NCBI GenBank assembly: GCA_045588325.1
Contig: JAZNEA010000057.1
Span: 1 to 64,000, forward strand
Origin: RGIG7378 sp045588325
GTDB lineage: Bacteria; Bacillota; Clostridia; RGIG7378
Length of the DNA stretch: 64,000 nt
Direction of reading: 5' to 3'
Under the pieces are notes generated by a model that ran no database searches, was not told where the DNA came from, and was given only the letters and a program-made list of their open reading frames with translations. Shown here piece by piece: positions 1 to 7,885 of the stretch (position 1 is its first letter; every line of letters starts with the position of its first letter). The translations under genes were made by a program, and so were the position numbers.

Positions 1-1
1 T

Positions 2-235
2 ATGGGATCTATGTCCACAGGTCACGGCAATTCCCCACAGGACATGCTGCACAGACTAGAAACCATGTTTTTGATGGGCATGGATATTCCGTTGGAGGCA
101 GTGAGGCGCCAGGTTGGCAGCGCCATTGATTACATTGTTCATCTGGAGCGCACCAGGGACCATGGTCGCAGAGTATCCGAAATATGTCAGGTTGTATGTG
201 ATGGAGAAGAGAATAGGATTTGCAGGGTTTGTTAA
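2..235 (+). CDS. tadA: CpaF/TadA-type secretion ATPase, C-terminal fragment
   Basis: This is the last ~77 residues of the hexameric ATPase that powers a Tad/Flp-type pilus. The gene is cut by the window start, so the nominal ATG at position 2 is probably not the true start. The visible part carries the family's C-terminal signature: GSMSTGHGNSP followed by a segment like RLETMFLMG and a basic RxxDGRR-like tail ending in HGRRVSEICQV. The Walker motifs lie upstream of the window. The next gene, tadB, begins inside its 3' end, which is typical of tad operons. The family call is strong; the exact pilus type is inferred from the neighbours. Confidence 0.85.
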   Translation: MGSMSTGHGNSPQDMLHRLETMFLMGMDIPLEAVRRQVGSAIDYIVHLERTRDHGRRVSEICQVVCDGEENRICRVC

Positions 236-950
236 GGACAAGCTCCGTAGTGGCATTTCGGCAGAGGTAGCCTATACCTCTATATATGGATTTATCCTAG
301 GGTGGGTGCTGTTCAAAAACTGGATAGGGGTTATGTTTACCGGTGGCATGTTGCTAATCTTGGCGGTAATGTTTCCGGACAATAGTTATAGCCATAGGGT
401 GGTTTTAAGGCAGACGGCAGATATTTTGGAGGCTATGTCCAGTGGACTGTCATCTGGCAACAATCCAATCAAAGCACTAACGACAGCCTGTAGTCAAGTG
501 CAAGATATGTATATTTCCATGGGGGTTCAGCAGATTCAGGCTGTAGAGACGCTGCGCCTAGGCATAGGAATAGGTGATACCAGTGGCCATAGCGCATTCT
601 TGAAACTGGGTGAGGACATAGAGTCGGTGGAGATCAGGACATTTGCGAATTCCCTCAGGATTCTGGAGGCAAAGGGTGGGAATATGGCACGGCTCTGTGC
701 GGCTACCTGTGACATTCTTCGCCGCCAATGTGATCTGCAAGAAGAGGTTGAGGCCATGAGGACGGATATGGACCTGTCCAGGAGAATACTCTTTGCAATT
801 ATCCCCGGGGTATTGATTTTGCTGCAAATTATGGCGCCTGATTTCTTGACTCCTATGTATGGCGGCACAGGTAGGTTGTTAGCTATTGCAGTGCTACTGA
901 CGATTATGATTAGCTGGATCTTGGGGAGAAAACTATGTCAAATAGACTGA
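201..950 (+). CDS. tadB: TadB-like pilus assembly membrane protein (T2SSF domain)
   Basis: This is an inner-membrane platform protein of the Tad pilus, ~249 residues. A hydrophobic pair sits near residues 20-55, a soluble alpha-helical T2SSF-like region with Ser/Gly-rich ILEAMSSGLSSG follows, and two strong membrane segments lie at the C terminus. An open frame extends back to 114, but I chose ATG 201 because the earlier start would overlap tadA by more than 120 bp. It overlaps tadA by 35 bp and tadC by 16 bp, so the three are co-transcribed. The order ATPase-TadB-TadC supports the assignment more than sequence detail does. Confidence 0.75.
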   Translation: MEKRIGFAGFVKDKLRSGISAEVAYTSIYGFILGWVLFKNWIGVMFTGGMLLILAVMFPDNSYSHRVVLRQTADILEAMSSGLSSGNNPIKALTTACSQVQDMYISMGVQQIQAVETLRLGIGIGDTSGHSAFLKLGEDIESVEIRTFANSLRILEAKGGNMARLCAATCDILRRQCDLQEEVEAMRTDMDLSRRILFAIIPGVLILLQIMAPDFLTPMYGGTGRLLAIAVLLTIMISWILGRKLCQID

Positions 951-1705
951 TACAGAAGAGTGTGCGGATGGCAGCCATACCAGGCAGGTGGATACTGGAC
1001 AAGCTAGGCTACAGGTTTGATGGCATTTGTGACAAATATGTTAGAACTAATCTATGTATTAGGACGGGGCAGGAGGATGGGAGACACAGGGAGTTTGTAG
1101 CGGCTTGGATGACGATGCTATTGGTGGGCATTGTGGTTTTTGTGATACTTCTTGTAGCTGGATTGAGATTTGAGGCGGCATATATGGGGATGTTGCCAAT
1201 CGTGTCGCCTGTATTTGTGCTTAAGGCCAGTAGAGCAAAAGCACTGTCTGCCAGGAGACAGATATCCATGGACATGCCTCAGATTATAGGACTACTAACG
1301 ATATTGCTGAACACAGGCCTTTCTCTGTCGTCGGCTATCGGGGGCATCGTTCGCGCGCAGGGGGACAAGAGGATTTTGAACAGATATCTTGCAGAAACAT
1401 TGAATGCTGTGGATAGAGGGGTACCTTTGGCAACTGCATGGACGGGGTTTGCCAACAAGTGCTCCACATCTGAGGCCTCTGCATTGGCGACCCTGATAAT
1501 CAGGGAGAACACCTTAGGAGCACAGGGAATCGTAGATAGTCTCCGTTCGATTAGCCAGTCGTCTGAGCAGACGAGGCGACGACAGGTGTTAAAGGCAGGA
1601 GAAGTGGCCAGGACCAGACTGCTTATACCACAGACCATGATATTTGCATGCATTCTGTTGCTGATAGGATATCCGGCATTTGTAGCCCTAGGGGGAGTTG
1701 TATGA
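935..1705 (+). CDS. tadC: TadC-like pilus assembly membrane protein (T2SSF domain)
   Basis: This is the second platform protein of the Tad system, 256 residues. A hydrophobic pair near residues 58-95 is followed by a T2SSF-type soluble segment containing DMPQIIGLLTILLNTGLSL, then a C-terminal membrane helix that ends close to the stop codon. A ribosome site GGGGAG lies at 923-928. It overlaps tadB by 16 bp and its TGA overlaps the ATG of the FHA gene in an ATGA. TadB and TadC are paralogues, and the label here rests on gene order. Confidence 0.75.
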   Translation: MSNRLIQKSVRMAAIPGRWILDKLGYRFDGICDKYVRTNLCIRTGQEDGRHREFVAAWMTMLLVGIVVFVILLVAGLRFEAAYMGMLPIVSPVFVLKASRAKALSARRQISMDMPQIIGLLTILLNTGLSLSSAIGGIVRAQGDKRILNRYLAETLNAVDRGVPLATAWTGFANKCSTSEASALATLIIRENTLGAQGIVDSLRSISQSSEQTRRRQVLKAGEVARTRLLIPQTMIFACILLLIGYPAFVALGGVV

Positions 1706-2673
1706 ACACATACTCAATAGAGATAAAGGAAAATGCTAATATTTTGACATATCAGCTAAAGGTTGCTGAAAACTGCATGCCTGAGGGGGTTATTGTTCCC
1801 AGGATTTCCGTAGAGCAGGGGAGGAGAAGGTTTGTATATGATGTGCAGGGATATAGTCCAGTATTTGCGACAAGGGTATCCAAAGAGGACGTGATCCTGG
1901 CGGAGCAGCAATACGCCCGTGTGTGCGAAGGCCTGAAGAACACTTTGTTGGAGCCAGGTAGGCTCCTATATTCCGACAGGGCTGTTTATAGGGACAGCAG
2001 TGGCAGGTTTTTCTTTTTATACTATCCAGCGGAGCCTGTGGATGATGAACTAAATGGAGCCGTCCTGGAGCAATCGGGAGAAGAATTCGTACGGGAAGCC
2101 AGTATTAACAAGGGGATAAAAGAAATAGGTGCGCATGTGGGATTTGCCATAGCATGTTATTGCCTGTTTGTACTGATCCAAGGCATAGTGTCGGGAGCGG
2201 CTATAATAGTTTTCGCCTTATACGGTGGACTATGTCTGCTCTATCATGTGTGGCCTCGATTAAAAAATATGAAAACGGCAGAAGTGAATGAGGAATTGTC
2301 AGAGGAGGCCATTGCTCCTGAGCCGATCTGTTTTAACAGAGAGATAGAACATGATGAGGAGACAAGTCTGATGGAGGTAAGGGCCAAGCTGATCAGCGCA
2401 TTTGACGAAACGGTTCAATATGACATTGGAAATCAAAATTTCATTATTGGGAGAAATATCAATTTGGTGCATTTATACATACCGGACAATAAGATAAATC
2501 CCATACATGCGGAGATAGGTAACGAAGGAGAGGATTTTTATATTACTGACAGATGTAGCAGGAACGGAACTTATATAAATGGCACAAAAATCGAACCAGA
2601 AGTGAGGATTCCACTATATGGTGAGGAGGAAATAAGAGTAGGCCAGGAGGTGTTCTTCTTCAAAATTGCGTGA
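1702..2673 (+). CDS. FHA-domain membrane protein of the tad locus
   Basis: A 323-residue protein whose C-terminal ~90 residues form a forkhead-associated (phosphothreonine-binding) domain. It contains FIIGRN, then NPIHAEI and a CSRNGTYINGT core, the usual FHA binding-loop pattern. The N-terminal ~150 residues have no motif I recognise but resemble the unnamed domain that often precedes FHA in clostridial tad operons. Two membrane helices lie near residues 150-195, so the FHA domain probably faces the cytoplasm. The start at 1702 (not an earlier in-frame ATG) is supported by GGGGGAG at 1691-1697 and a 4-bp overlap with tadC. It may link pilus assembly to Ser/Thr kinase signalling; that role is inferred. 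Confidence 0.7.
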   Translation: MNTYSIEIKENANILTYQLKVAENCMPEGVIVPRISVEQGRRRFVYDVQGYSPVFATRVSKEDVILAEQQYARVCEGLKNTLLEPGRLLYSDRAVYRDSSGRFFFLYYPAEPVDDELNGAVLEQSGEEFVREASINKGIKEIGAHVGFAIACYCLFVLIQGIVSGAAIIVFALYGGLCLLYHVWPRLKNMKTAEVNEELSEEAIAPEPICFNREIEHDEETSLMEVRAKLISAFDETVQYDIGNQNFIIGRNINLVHLYIPDNKINPIHAEIGNEGEDFYITDRCSRNGTYINGTKIEPEVRIPLYGEEEIRVGQEVFFFKIA

Positions 2674-2805
2674 TTGATTAGGTATAATGTACACAAAGAG
2701 AATACTGGTTTTGTGAAAATTACATAACAAAAAGGTGCCAACCCGAAAAAAGTATGTGAATTAGTGAATATAGCCAAAGAGGGGTAGGGAGTCTATAATC
2801 TTTAT

Positions 2806-2825
2806 TGTAAGTTAATTAACTTACA
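2806..2825. repeat. 20-bp perfect palindrome in the tad-ffs gap
   Basis: TGTAAGTTAATTAACTTACA reads identically on both strands. It lies in the ~330-bp gap between the FHA gene and the SRP RNA, where I see no protein gene. It could be an operator, or a short terminator stem followed by TTTTG. Confidence 0.5.
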
Positions 2826-2876
2826 TTTTGTTCCTCCTTTAGAAATAAAGCTGATCTGATATAATGTTACTTTGAC

Positions 2877-2906
2877 GAAGCGCCGATTGAGCAGCTTCTT
2901 TTTTTT
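2877..2906 (+). terminator. Probable weak terminator of the tad operon
   Basis: GAAGC (2877-2881) can pair with GCTTC (2894-2898), followed by a run of eight T from 2899. The stem is short, so efficiency is uncertain. A TATAAT at 2860-2865 just upstream has no convincing -35 partner. Confidence 0.45.
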
Positions 2907-2963
2907 GCAAAAAAACAAGAAAATAAATACAGCAATATGTAAGTGTTGTAGTGGTGTGAATTG

Positions 2964-2992
2964 TTGCCAATGGTGGTGAAGTAATATATAAT
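2964..2992 (+). promoter_or_regulatory. Promoter of the SRP RNA
   Basis: TTGCCA (2964-2969), a 17-bp spacer and TATAAT (2987-2992) make a good sigma-A-type promoter. It predicts transcription starting near 2999-3001, exactly where the SRP RNA helix begins. Confidence 0.75.
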
Positions 2993-3000
2993 TGCAACAA

Positions 3001-3139
3001 GTGTGCCTGCTTGATGGTATCAGTCGGGTCTTGCGCAATGAAAGCCTGTGAACCTTGTCAGGTCCGGAAGGAAGCAGCAATAAGCGGATCCTTTCATGTG
3101 CCGTAAGTTAGCCTTGCTGATACCATCAAACGGGCACAC
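3001..3139 (+). ncRNA. ffs: Signal recognition particle RNA (small bacterial 4.5S type)
   Basis: This is the RNA core of the signal recognition particle, which binds Ffh and targets membrane proteins. The apical tetraloop and asymmetric-loop region matches the universal bacterial SRP motif: ACCTTGTCAGGTCCGGAAGG, then AAGCAGCAATAAGC. GATGGTATCAG (3013-3023) pairs with CTGATACCATC (3117-3127), and an outer helix GTGTGCC (3001-3007) with GGCACAC (3133-3139). That gives a hairpin of ~139 nt without an Alu domain. It sits directly before dnaX, as in many Firmicutes. The precise ends are inferred from pairing and the promoter. Confidence 0.93.
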
Positions 3140-3161
3140 ACTTATTAAAAGGGAGGTAAGT

Positions 3162-4814
3162 ATGGCTTACACCGCAATGTACCGTAAGTATAGGCCTTTG
3201 GTCTTTTCTGACGTAGTTGGACAGGACCATATTGTCAAGGCTTTATCCAATAGCATTGCTACAGGACGACTTTCCCATGCTTATCTTTTCTGTGGCACCA
3301 GAGGTACAGGTAAGACCACTATGGCCAAGATATTCGCCAGAGCTATTAACTGTACAGATCCCCACGAGGGCAATCCATGCAACGTCTGCGACACATGCCG
3401 AGGCATATTGGACGAGAGCATCGTAGATGTTATGGAGATCGACGCTGCATCCAATAACGGCGTAGACAGCATCAGGGACATCAGAGATGATGTGGCCTAT
3501 ACTCCGACTGTAGCCAAGTACAAGGTATATATCATAGACGAGGTGCACATGTTGTCAGGCCCAGCCTTTAATGCCTTGCTCAAGACATTGGAGGAGCCGC
3601 CGGAGCACGCAGTATTCCTGTTGGCGACCACAGACCCTCAGCGCTTGCCGGACACGATACTATCACGAGTGCAGAGATTCAATCTGAGGCGCATTTCAGA
3701 TCAGGACATTGCAGATAGGCTGCTCTATATTGCTGGTGACATGGGACTTTCCCTCAGTAGAGAGACTGCTCTGTATATTGCAAGACTGGCAGACGGTGCG
3801 TTGAGAGATGCCATCAGTATACTTGACAGATGTTATTCCGCAGGAGCGGATATTACCATGGATTTGGTAGCAGAGACTACGGGAACCCTCAGTCGCAGCT
3901 TTATTTACGACGCATGCACACATCTGCTGACGAGAGATCCATCAGGAGTGCTGGACAGCGTATCTAAGGTGGTAGCCCAGGGGCGCAGGCTGTCAGACTT
4001 TGCAGACAGTCTCATGGAGTCGCTTAAGGACTTGTTGGTATATTCCCTCTCTGGCAATAAGGATACCTATGATGTTAACGAGGGTCGCACAGCATTTCTC
4101 CAGCAGGCCAGCCAGCTGACGACGCCCGAGATCCTTGTAAAAATGATTTCTGGCATCAACGAGGCCTCTGGCAATATGCGCTATAGCAGTGCTCCGGAAA
4201 TTACGCTATCAGCAGCACTGGTCAGCCTGATGGCAGAGGAATCTACCGACGCACCCACAATCAACACATCTGGCTTTGCCAGATCATCCGAGAGCGATCG
4301 TCGTATTGCGGCATTGGAGCGCAGAGTAACAGAGCTCACATCCAAGTTGGATGAGGCGTTAGCCAAAGGCGTGTCGACAACTCATGCCATGGTCGCGGAG
4401 CCCAAAGTTCAACCCCAGGCACCACAGGAGGATGTGGCAGCACAGATAAGCCGTAGCGGGACTCTGGACAAGTACCCTGTGTATAAGGACAGATCAGAAC
4501 TCATCACCAGAGTTAAGGATACCAGGAGCATGTTCCTGGCGGTGTATATTAAGGATAGACCCATGCTGGCTCCATCGGAGCAGCTGATAGCCATTGTTTT
4601 TGACAAGGACAAGGAGGACATTCGCAGGTCTGTTGCCACAGCGGAGAACCTCAAGTTGTTGTCAGACTTGGCTACGGATATAGCGGGACATACAATGAGA
4701 GTTGTTATGATCAGCAAGGAAAATGCCGACAGACAGTTGGCAGATGCAGAAAAGGAATTACAGGGAGCTCGTGATTTGGCAGAGAGTCTGGGCACGTCCC
4801 TGACTATAGAGTAA
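3162..4814 (+). CDS. dnaX: DNA polymerase III subunits gamma and tau
   Basis: This is the clamp-loader ATPase of the replicative polymerase, 550 residues. The N-terminal AAA+ module has Walker A GTRGTGKTT, a four-cysteine zinc motif (C in INCTDP through CDTCRG), Walker B-type DEVHML and a sensor region with SRVQRF. A coiled, charged stretch near residues 380-410 links to the C-terminal tau domain. ATG 3162 follows GGGAGGT; an open frame extends back into the SRP RNA but lacks support. It heads dnaX-ybaB-recR, a conserved replication/repair cluster. No frameshift element was looked for in detail. Confidence 0.95.
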   Translation: MAYTAMYRKYRPLVFSDVVGQDHIVKALSNSIATGRLSHAYLFCGTRGTGKTTMAKIFARAINCTDPHEGNPCNVCDTCRGILDESIVDVMEIDAASNNGVDSIRDIRDDVAYTPTVAKYKVYIIDEVHMLSGPAFNALLKTLEEPPEHAVFLLATTDPQRLPDTILSRVQRFNLRRISDQDIADRLLYIAGDMGLSLSRETALYIARLADGALRDAISILDRCYSAGADITMDLVAETTGTLSRSFIYDACTHLLTRDPSGVLDSVSKVVAQGRRLSDFADSLMESLKDLLVYSLSGNKDTYDVNEGRTAFLQQASQLTTPEILVKMISGINEASGNMRYSSAPEITLSAALVSLMAEESTDAPTINTSGFARSSESDRRIAALERRVTELTSKLDEALAKGVSTTHAMVAEPKVQPQAPQEDVAAQISRSGTLDKYPVYKDRSELITRVKDTRSMFLAVYIKDRPMLAPSEQLIAIVFDKDKEDIRRSVATAENLKLLSDLATDIAGHTMRVVMISKENADRQLADAEKELQGARDLAESLGTSLTIE

Positions 4815-4825
4815 AGGAGATTATC

Positions 4826-5158
4826 ATGGCAAGAGGATTTGCAGGCGGCTACGGTGGTGGCAATAATATGCAGAATCTAATGAGACAGGCCCAAAAGATG
4901 CAGCAGGAGATGGAGAGAGTTAAGGCATCCATGCACGACTTGCTGGTCGAGGCAGAGAGCGCCGGTGGTGCTGTAAAGGTTGTTGCCAATTGCGACAAGC
5001 AGATTACAGAGTTGGTAATTGATCCATCCATTGTGGATCCTGAGGATGTAGAGACATTGCAGGACTGCATTATCGTTGCAATCAACGAGGTAATGGATAA
5101 GGCAGAGGCAAAGTACAATGCCGAGATGTCCAAGGTGACAGGCGGTATCGGATTCTGA
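4826..5158 (+). CDS. ybaB: YbaB/EbfC family nucleoid-associated protein
   Basis: A small dimeric DNA-binding protein of 110 residues whose gene almost always lies between dnaX and recR, as it does here. It has a Gly-rich N terminus, a Met/Gln-rich helix (LMRQAQKMQQEMERVKAS), then GGAVKVVANCDKQITELVID and a C-terminal helix, matching the YbaB fold order. It starts 11 bp after dnaX behind AAAGGAG. It is generally thought to influence nucleoid structure and gene expression; a specific role in this organism cannot be read from sequence. Confidence 0.92.
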   Translation: MARGFAGGYGGGNNMQNLMRQAQKMQQEMERVKASMHDLLVEAESAGGAVKVVANCDKQITELVIDPSIVDPEDVETLQDCIIVAINEVMDKAEAKYNAEMSKVTGGIGF

Positions 5159-5159
5159 T

Positions 5160-5762
5160 ATGAGAGCATTTGCACGCCCTATTAACGAGCTGATAGAGGA
5201 ACTGGGCAAATTGCCGGGTGTAGGCCAAAAGTCTGCTCAGAGATTGGCATTTCACATCCTCAATATGCAGGATACCAAGGTGGATGCATTGGTCAAGGCC
5301 ATACAGACAGCCAGAGAGAGGACCAGGCTTTGTTCAGTTTGCTGCAATATTACAGACGAGGACCCATGTCCCATCTGTTCGGCGACAAATAGAGATAGGA
5401 GCGTCATTTGCGTGGTACAGGACCCTAAGGATGTGGCCGCTATTGAGCGCACCATGGAGTACAAGGGATTGTATCACGTATTGCACGGTGCAGTCTCGCC
5501 CATGACAGGCATAGGCCCGGATGACATAAAGATCCGAGAGTTGTTGGTCAGATTGGGAGACGATCAGGTCAAGGAGGTAATCCTTGCCACTAACCCCAAC
5601 ATTGAGGGAGAAACCACCGCATCTTATATAGCCAGACTTATGCGCACAATGAACGATATCAAGGTCACAAGGATTGCCCATGGTATTCCCGTAGGAGGGG
5701 ACCTGGAATACGCAGATGAGGTTACCTTGGTTCGTGCCATAGAGGGCAGGAGAGAGATTTAA
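5160..5762 (+). CDS. recR: Recombination mediator protein RecR
   Basis: This 200-residue protein helps load RecA at gaps in DNA with RecF and RecO. An N-terminal helix-hairpin-helix region contains LPGVGQKSAQRLAFH, a zinc finger has four cysteines (CSVCCN then CPIC), and a Toprim domain starts at ICVVQDPKDV. The usual length is ~198-200 residues, so the gene is intact. It begins one base after the ybaB stop codon, consistent with a single transcript. Confidence 0.96.
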   Translation: MRAFARPINELIEELGKLPGVGQKSAQRLAFHILNMQDTKVDALVKAIQTARERTRLCSVCCNITDEDPCPICSATNRDRSVICVVQDPKDVAAIERTMEYKGLYHVLHGAVSPMTGIGPDDIKIRELLVRLGDDQVKEVILATNPNIEGETTASYIARLMRTMNDIKVTRIAHGIPVGGDLEYADEVTLVRAIEGRREI

Positions 5763-5786
5763 TTTATTCGCAGGAGTATTTATTTA

Positions 5787-7049
5787 ATGGAAAAGAAAGT
5801 ACCATTTAGTTTGTCAAGGGCTAAGGAGATTATTGCCGAATTCCCTACACCTTTCCATATTTATGATGAGGAGGGCATTCGTAGGACAGCCAGAGCATTG
5901 AACGATGCCTTTTCATGGAATCCAGGCTACAGGGAGTATTTCGCCGTAAAGGCATTGCCCAATCCCTTCATCATGAAGATTCTGCAGCAGGAAGGCTGCG
6001 GTGCAGATTGTTCCAGCTACACAGAATTGGAGTTGGCAGACAGCGTAGGATACAAGACAGAGGAGATAATGTTCTCATCCAATGAGACACCAGCCAACGA
6101 GTTCGAAAAGGCCCGTGAGCTTGGTGCTATTATCAACCTGGACGATATTACACATATCGACTTTTTAGCCAAGCACGGCGGCATACCGGAGAAGATCTGT
6201 TGCAGATACAATCCAGGTGGAGATTTCTTTATCGGCAATACCATCATGGGTAACCCCGGAGACGCCAAGTATGGTATGACTAAGCGTCAGTTGTTCGAGG
6301 CATTTGCAAAACTCAAGACCATGGGAGTAAAGGAGTTTGGTCTCCACGCATTCCTGGCCAGCAACATGACAGAGCAGGGATATTATCCCTCCCTCGCCAG
6401 GACTGTATTTGAGATAGCTGCAGAGTTACATAAGACCCTGGACGTTAAGATTTCTTTCATCAATTTGTCCGGCGGTATTGGCATTCCATATACAACAGAC
6501 GGAGAGCCTGTAGATATCAAACTGGTCGGAGAGGGCGTCCGCAAAGTCTACGAAGATACCATCCTGGCATCAGGTATGGATCACGTGGCCATTTATACAG
6601 AGCTTGGCAGATACATGACAGGCCCCTATGGTTATCTCGTAACAACAGTTGTCCACGAGAAGCATATATATAAGGATTATGTGGGCGTAGATGCATGCGC
6701 ATGTAACCTCATGAGACCTGCAATGTATGGCGCATATCATCACCTGACAGTTTTGGGCAAGGAGAATAAGCCCTGTGACCACAAGTACGATGTTGTAGGA
6801 TCTCTCTGCGAGAACAACGACAAGTTTGCAGTTGACAGGATGATGCCCTTTACAGAGCCTGGAGATATTATCGTCATTCACGATACAGGAGCTCATGGAT
6901 TCTCCATGGGATACCAGTATAATGGCAAGCTCCGTTCAGCAGAGCTCTTGCTGCGCCCGGATGGCTCAGTAAAGCTGATCCGCAGAGCAGAGACACCACA
7001 GGATTATTTCCAGACATTGGATTTTGCAAAGGGGAATTACGACGTATGA
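5787..7049 (+). CDS. lysA: Diaminopimelate decarboxylase-family PLP enzyme
   Basis: A 420-residue fold-III PLP-dependent decarboxylase, most likely converting meso-diaminopimelate to lysine. The PLP lysine is K55 in YFAVKALPNP. A Gly-rich phosphate loop lies at NLSGGIGIPY, and the C-terminal active-site block is GSLCENNDKFA (usual CESGD-type motif) with a later GAHGFSMGYQYNG. The normal GLHFHIGSQ motif is altered to GLHAFLASN, so substrate preference may differ from classical LysA; alternatives are other amino-acid decarboxylases of this superfamily. It lies 24 bp after recR, and its stop overlaps the start of folD. Confidence 0.8.
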   Translation: MEKKVPFSLSRAKEIIAEFPTPFHIYDEEGIRRTARALNDAFSWNPGYREYFAVKALPNPFIMKILQQEGCGADCSSYTELELADSVGYKTEEIMFSSNETPANEFEKARELGAIINLDDITHIDFLAKHGGIPEKICCRYNPGGDFFIGNTIMGNPGDAKYGMTKRQLFEAFAKLKTMGVKEFGLHAFLASNMTEQGYYPSLARTVFEIAAELHKTLDVKISFINLSGGIGIPYTTDGEPVDIKLVGEGVRKVYEDTILASGMDHVAIYTELGRYMTGPYGYLVTTVVHEKHIYKDYVGVDACACNLMRPAMYGAYHHLTVLGKENKPCDHKYDVVGSLCENNDKFAVDRMMPFTEPGDIIVIHDTGAHGFSMGYQYNGKLRSAELLLRPDGSVKLIRRAETPQDYFQTLDFAKGNYDV

Positions 7050-7885
7050 TGCTTTTAGACGGTAAAAAATTAGCACAGGAGATAAAGAATGATCTTAAAC
7101 TCCGTGTTGCAGACATGGCAAACAAGGGAGTGGAGACCAGCTTGGCTGTTGTCCTCGTGGGAGATAATCCTGCATCTCACACATACGTTAATATGAAAGA
7201 AAAGGATTGCCATGAGCTTGGCATCAGATCCCTTAGATACGATTTGCCAGAGGACACAGATGAGGCTTCTCTGTTGGGACTTATCGATCAGCTTAATGCA
7301 GATGATAGCGTTCACGGCATATTGGTTCAGTTGCCTTTGCCCAGACACCTGGACGAGCAAAAGGTTATCAGGGCTATTGATCCTGCCAAGGACGTGGACT
7401 GCTTTACTCCGGTTAACGTAGGCCTGTTGGCCACAGGAAAGCCTGTGTTTGCACCATGCACACCAGCTGGAATTGTGAGACTCATTAAGGCCAATGGCTT
7501 GGACATCGCAGGCAAGGACGTGGTTATCGTCAACAGGAGCAATATCGTAGGCAAGCCCCTCATGCACCTGATGCTCATGGAGAATGCAACGGTTACAATT
7601 GCACATTCGCGCACAGCGAACCTCAAAGAGGTCTGCAGGAGGGCCGACATTTTGGTTGCTGCTGTTGGACGCAGAGAGATGTTCGATGAGTCCTATGTCA
7701 AGCCAGGAGCGGTTGTTATAGACGTTGGAGTAAATCGCAAGGAGGATGGCAAGCTGGCTGGCGACGTATGTTTTGAAAAGGTTGCCCCTATTGCTTCCGC
7801 CATAACACCTTGTGTAGGAGGCGTTGGTCCTATGACCAGAGCCATCCTCATGGAGAATACAGTGAGGGCCGCAGAGAATAAATAA
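7046..7885 (+). CDS. folD: Methylenetetrahydrofolate dehydrogenase/cyclohydrolase
   Basis: A bifunctional cytoplasmic enzyme that interconverts 5,10-methylene-THF and 10-formyl-THF using NADP, supplying one-carbon units for purines and formyl-Met. In 279 residues it shows YVNMKEKDC with the catalytic Lys in the Y-x3-K motif, ILVQLPLP, the NAD(P)-binding block VNRSNIVGKPL, and the C-terminal PCVGGVGPMT signature. The reading frame overlaps the previous stop by 4 bp (ATGATG, so the second ATG is an alternative start) and its own stop shares a base with the helicase start. Confidence 0.96.
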   Translation: MMLLDGKKLAQEIKNDLKLRVADMANKGVETSLAVVLVGDNPASHTYVNMKEKDCHELGIRSLRYDLPEDTDEASLLGLIDQLNADDSVHGILVQLPLPRHLDEQKVIRAIDPAKDVDCFTPVNVGLLATGKPVFAPCTPAGIVRLIKANGLDIAGKDVVIVNRSNIVGKPLMHLMLMENATVTIAHSRTANLKEVCRRADILVAAVGRREMFDESYVKPGAVVIDVGVNRKEDGKLAGDVCFEKVAPIASAITPCVGGVGPMTRAILMENTVRAAENK

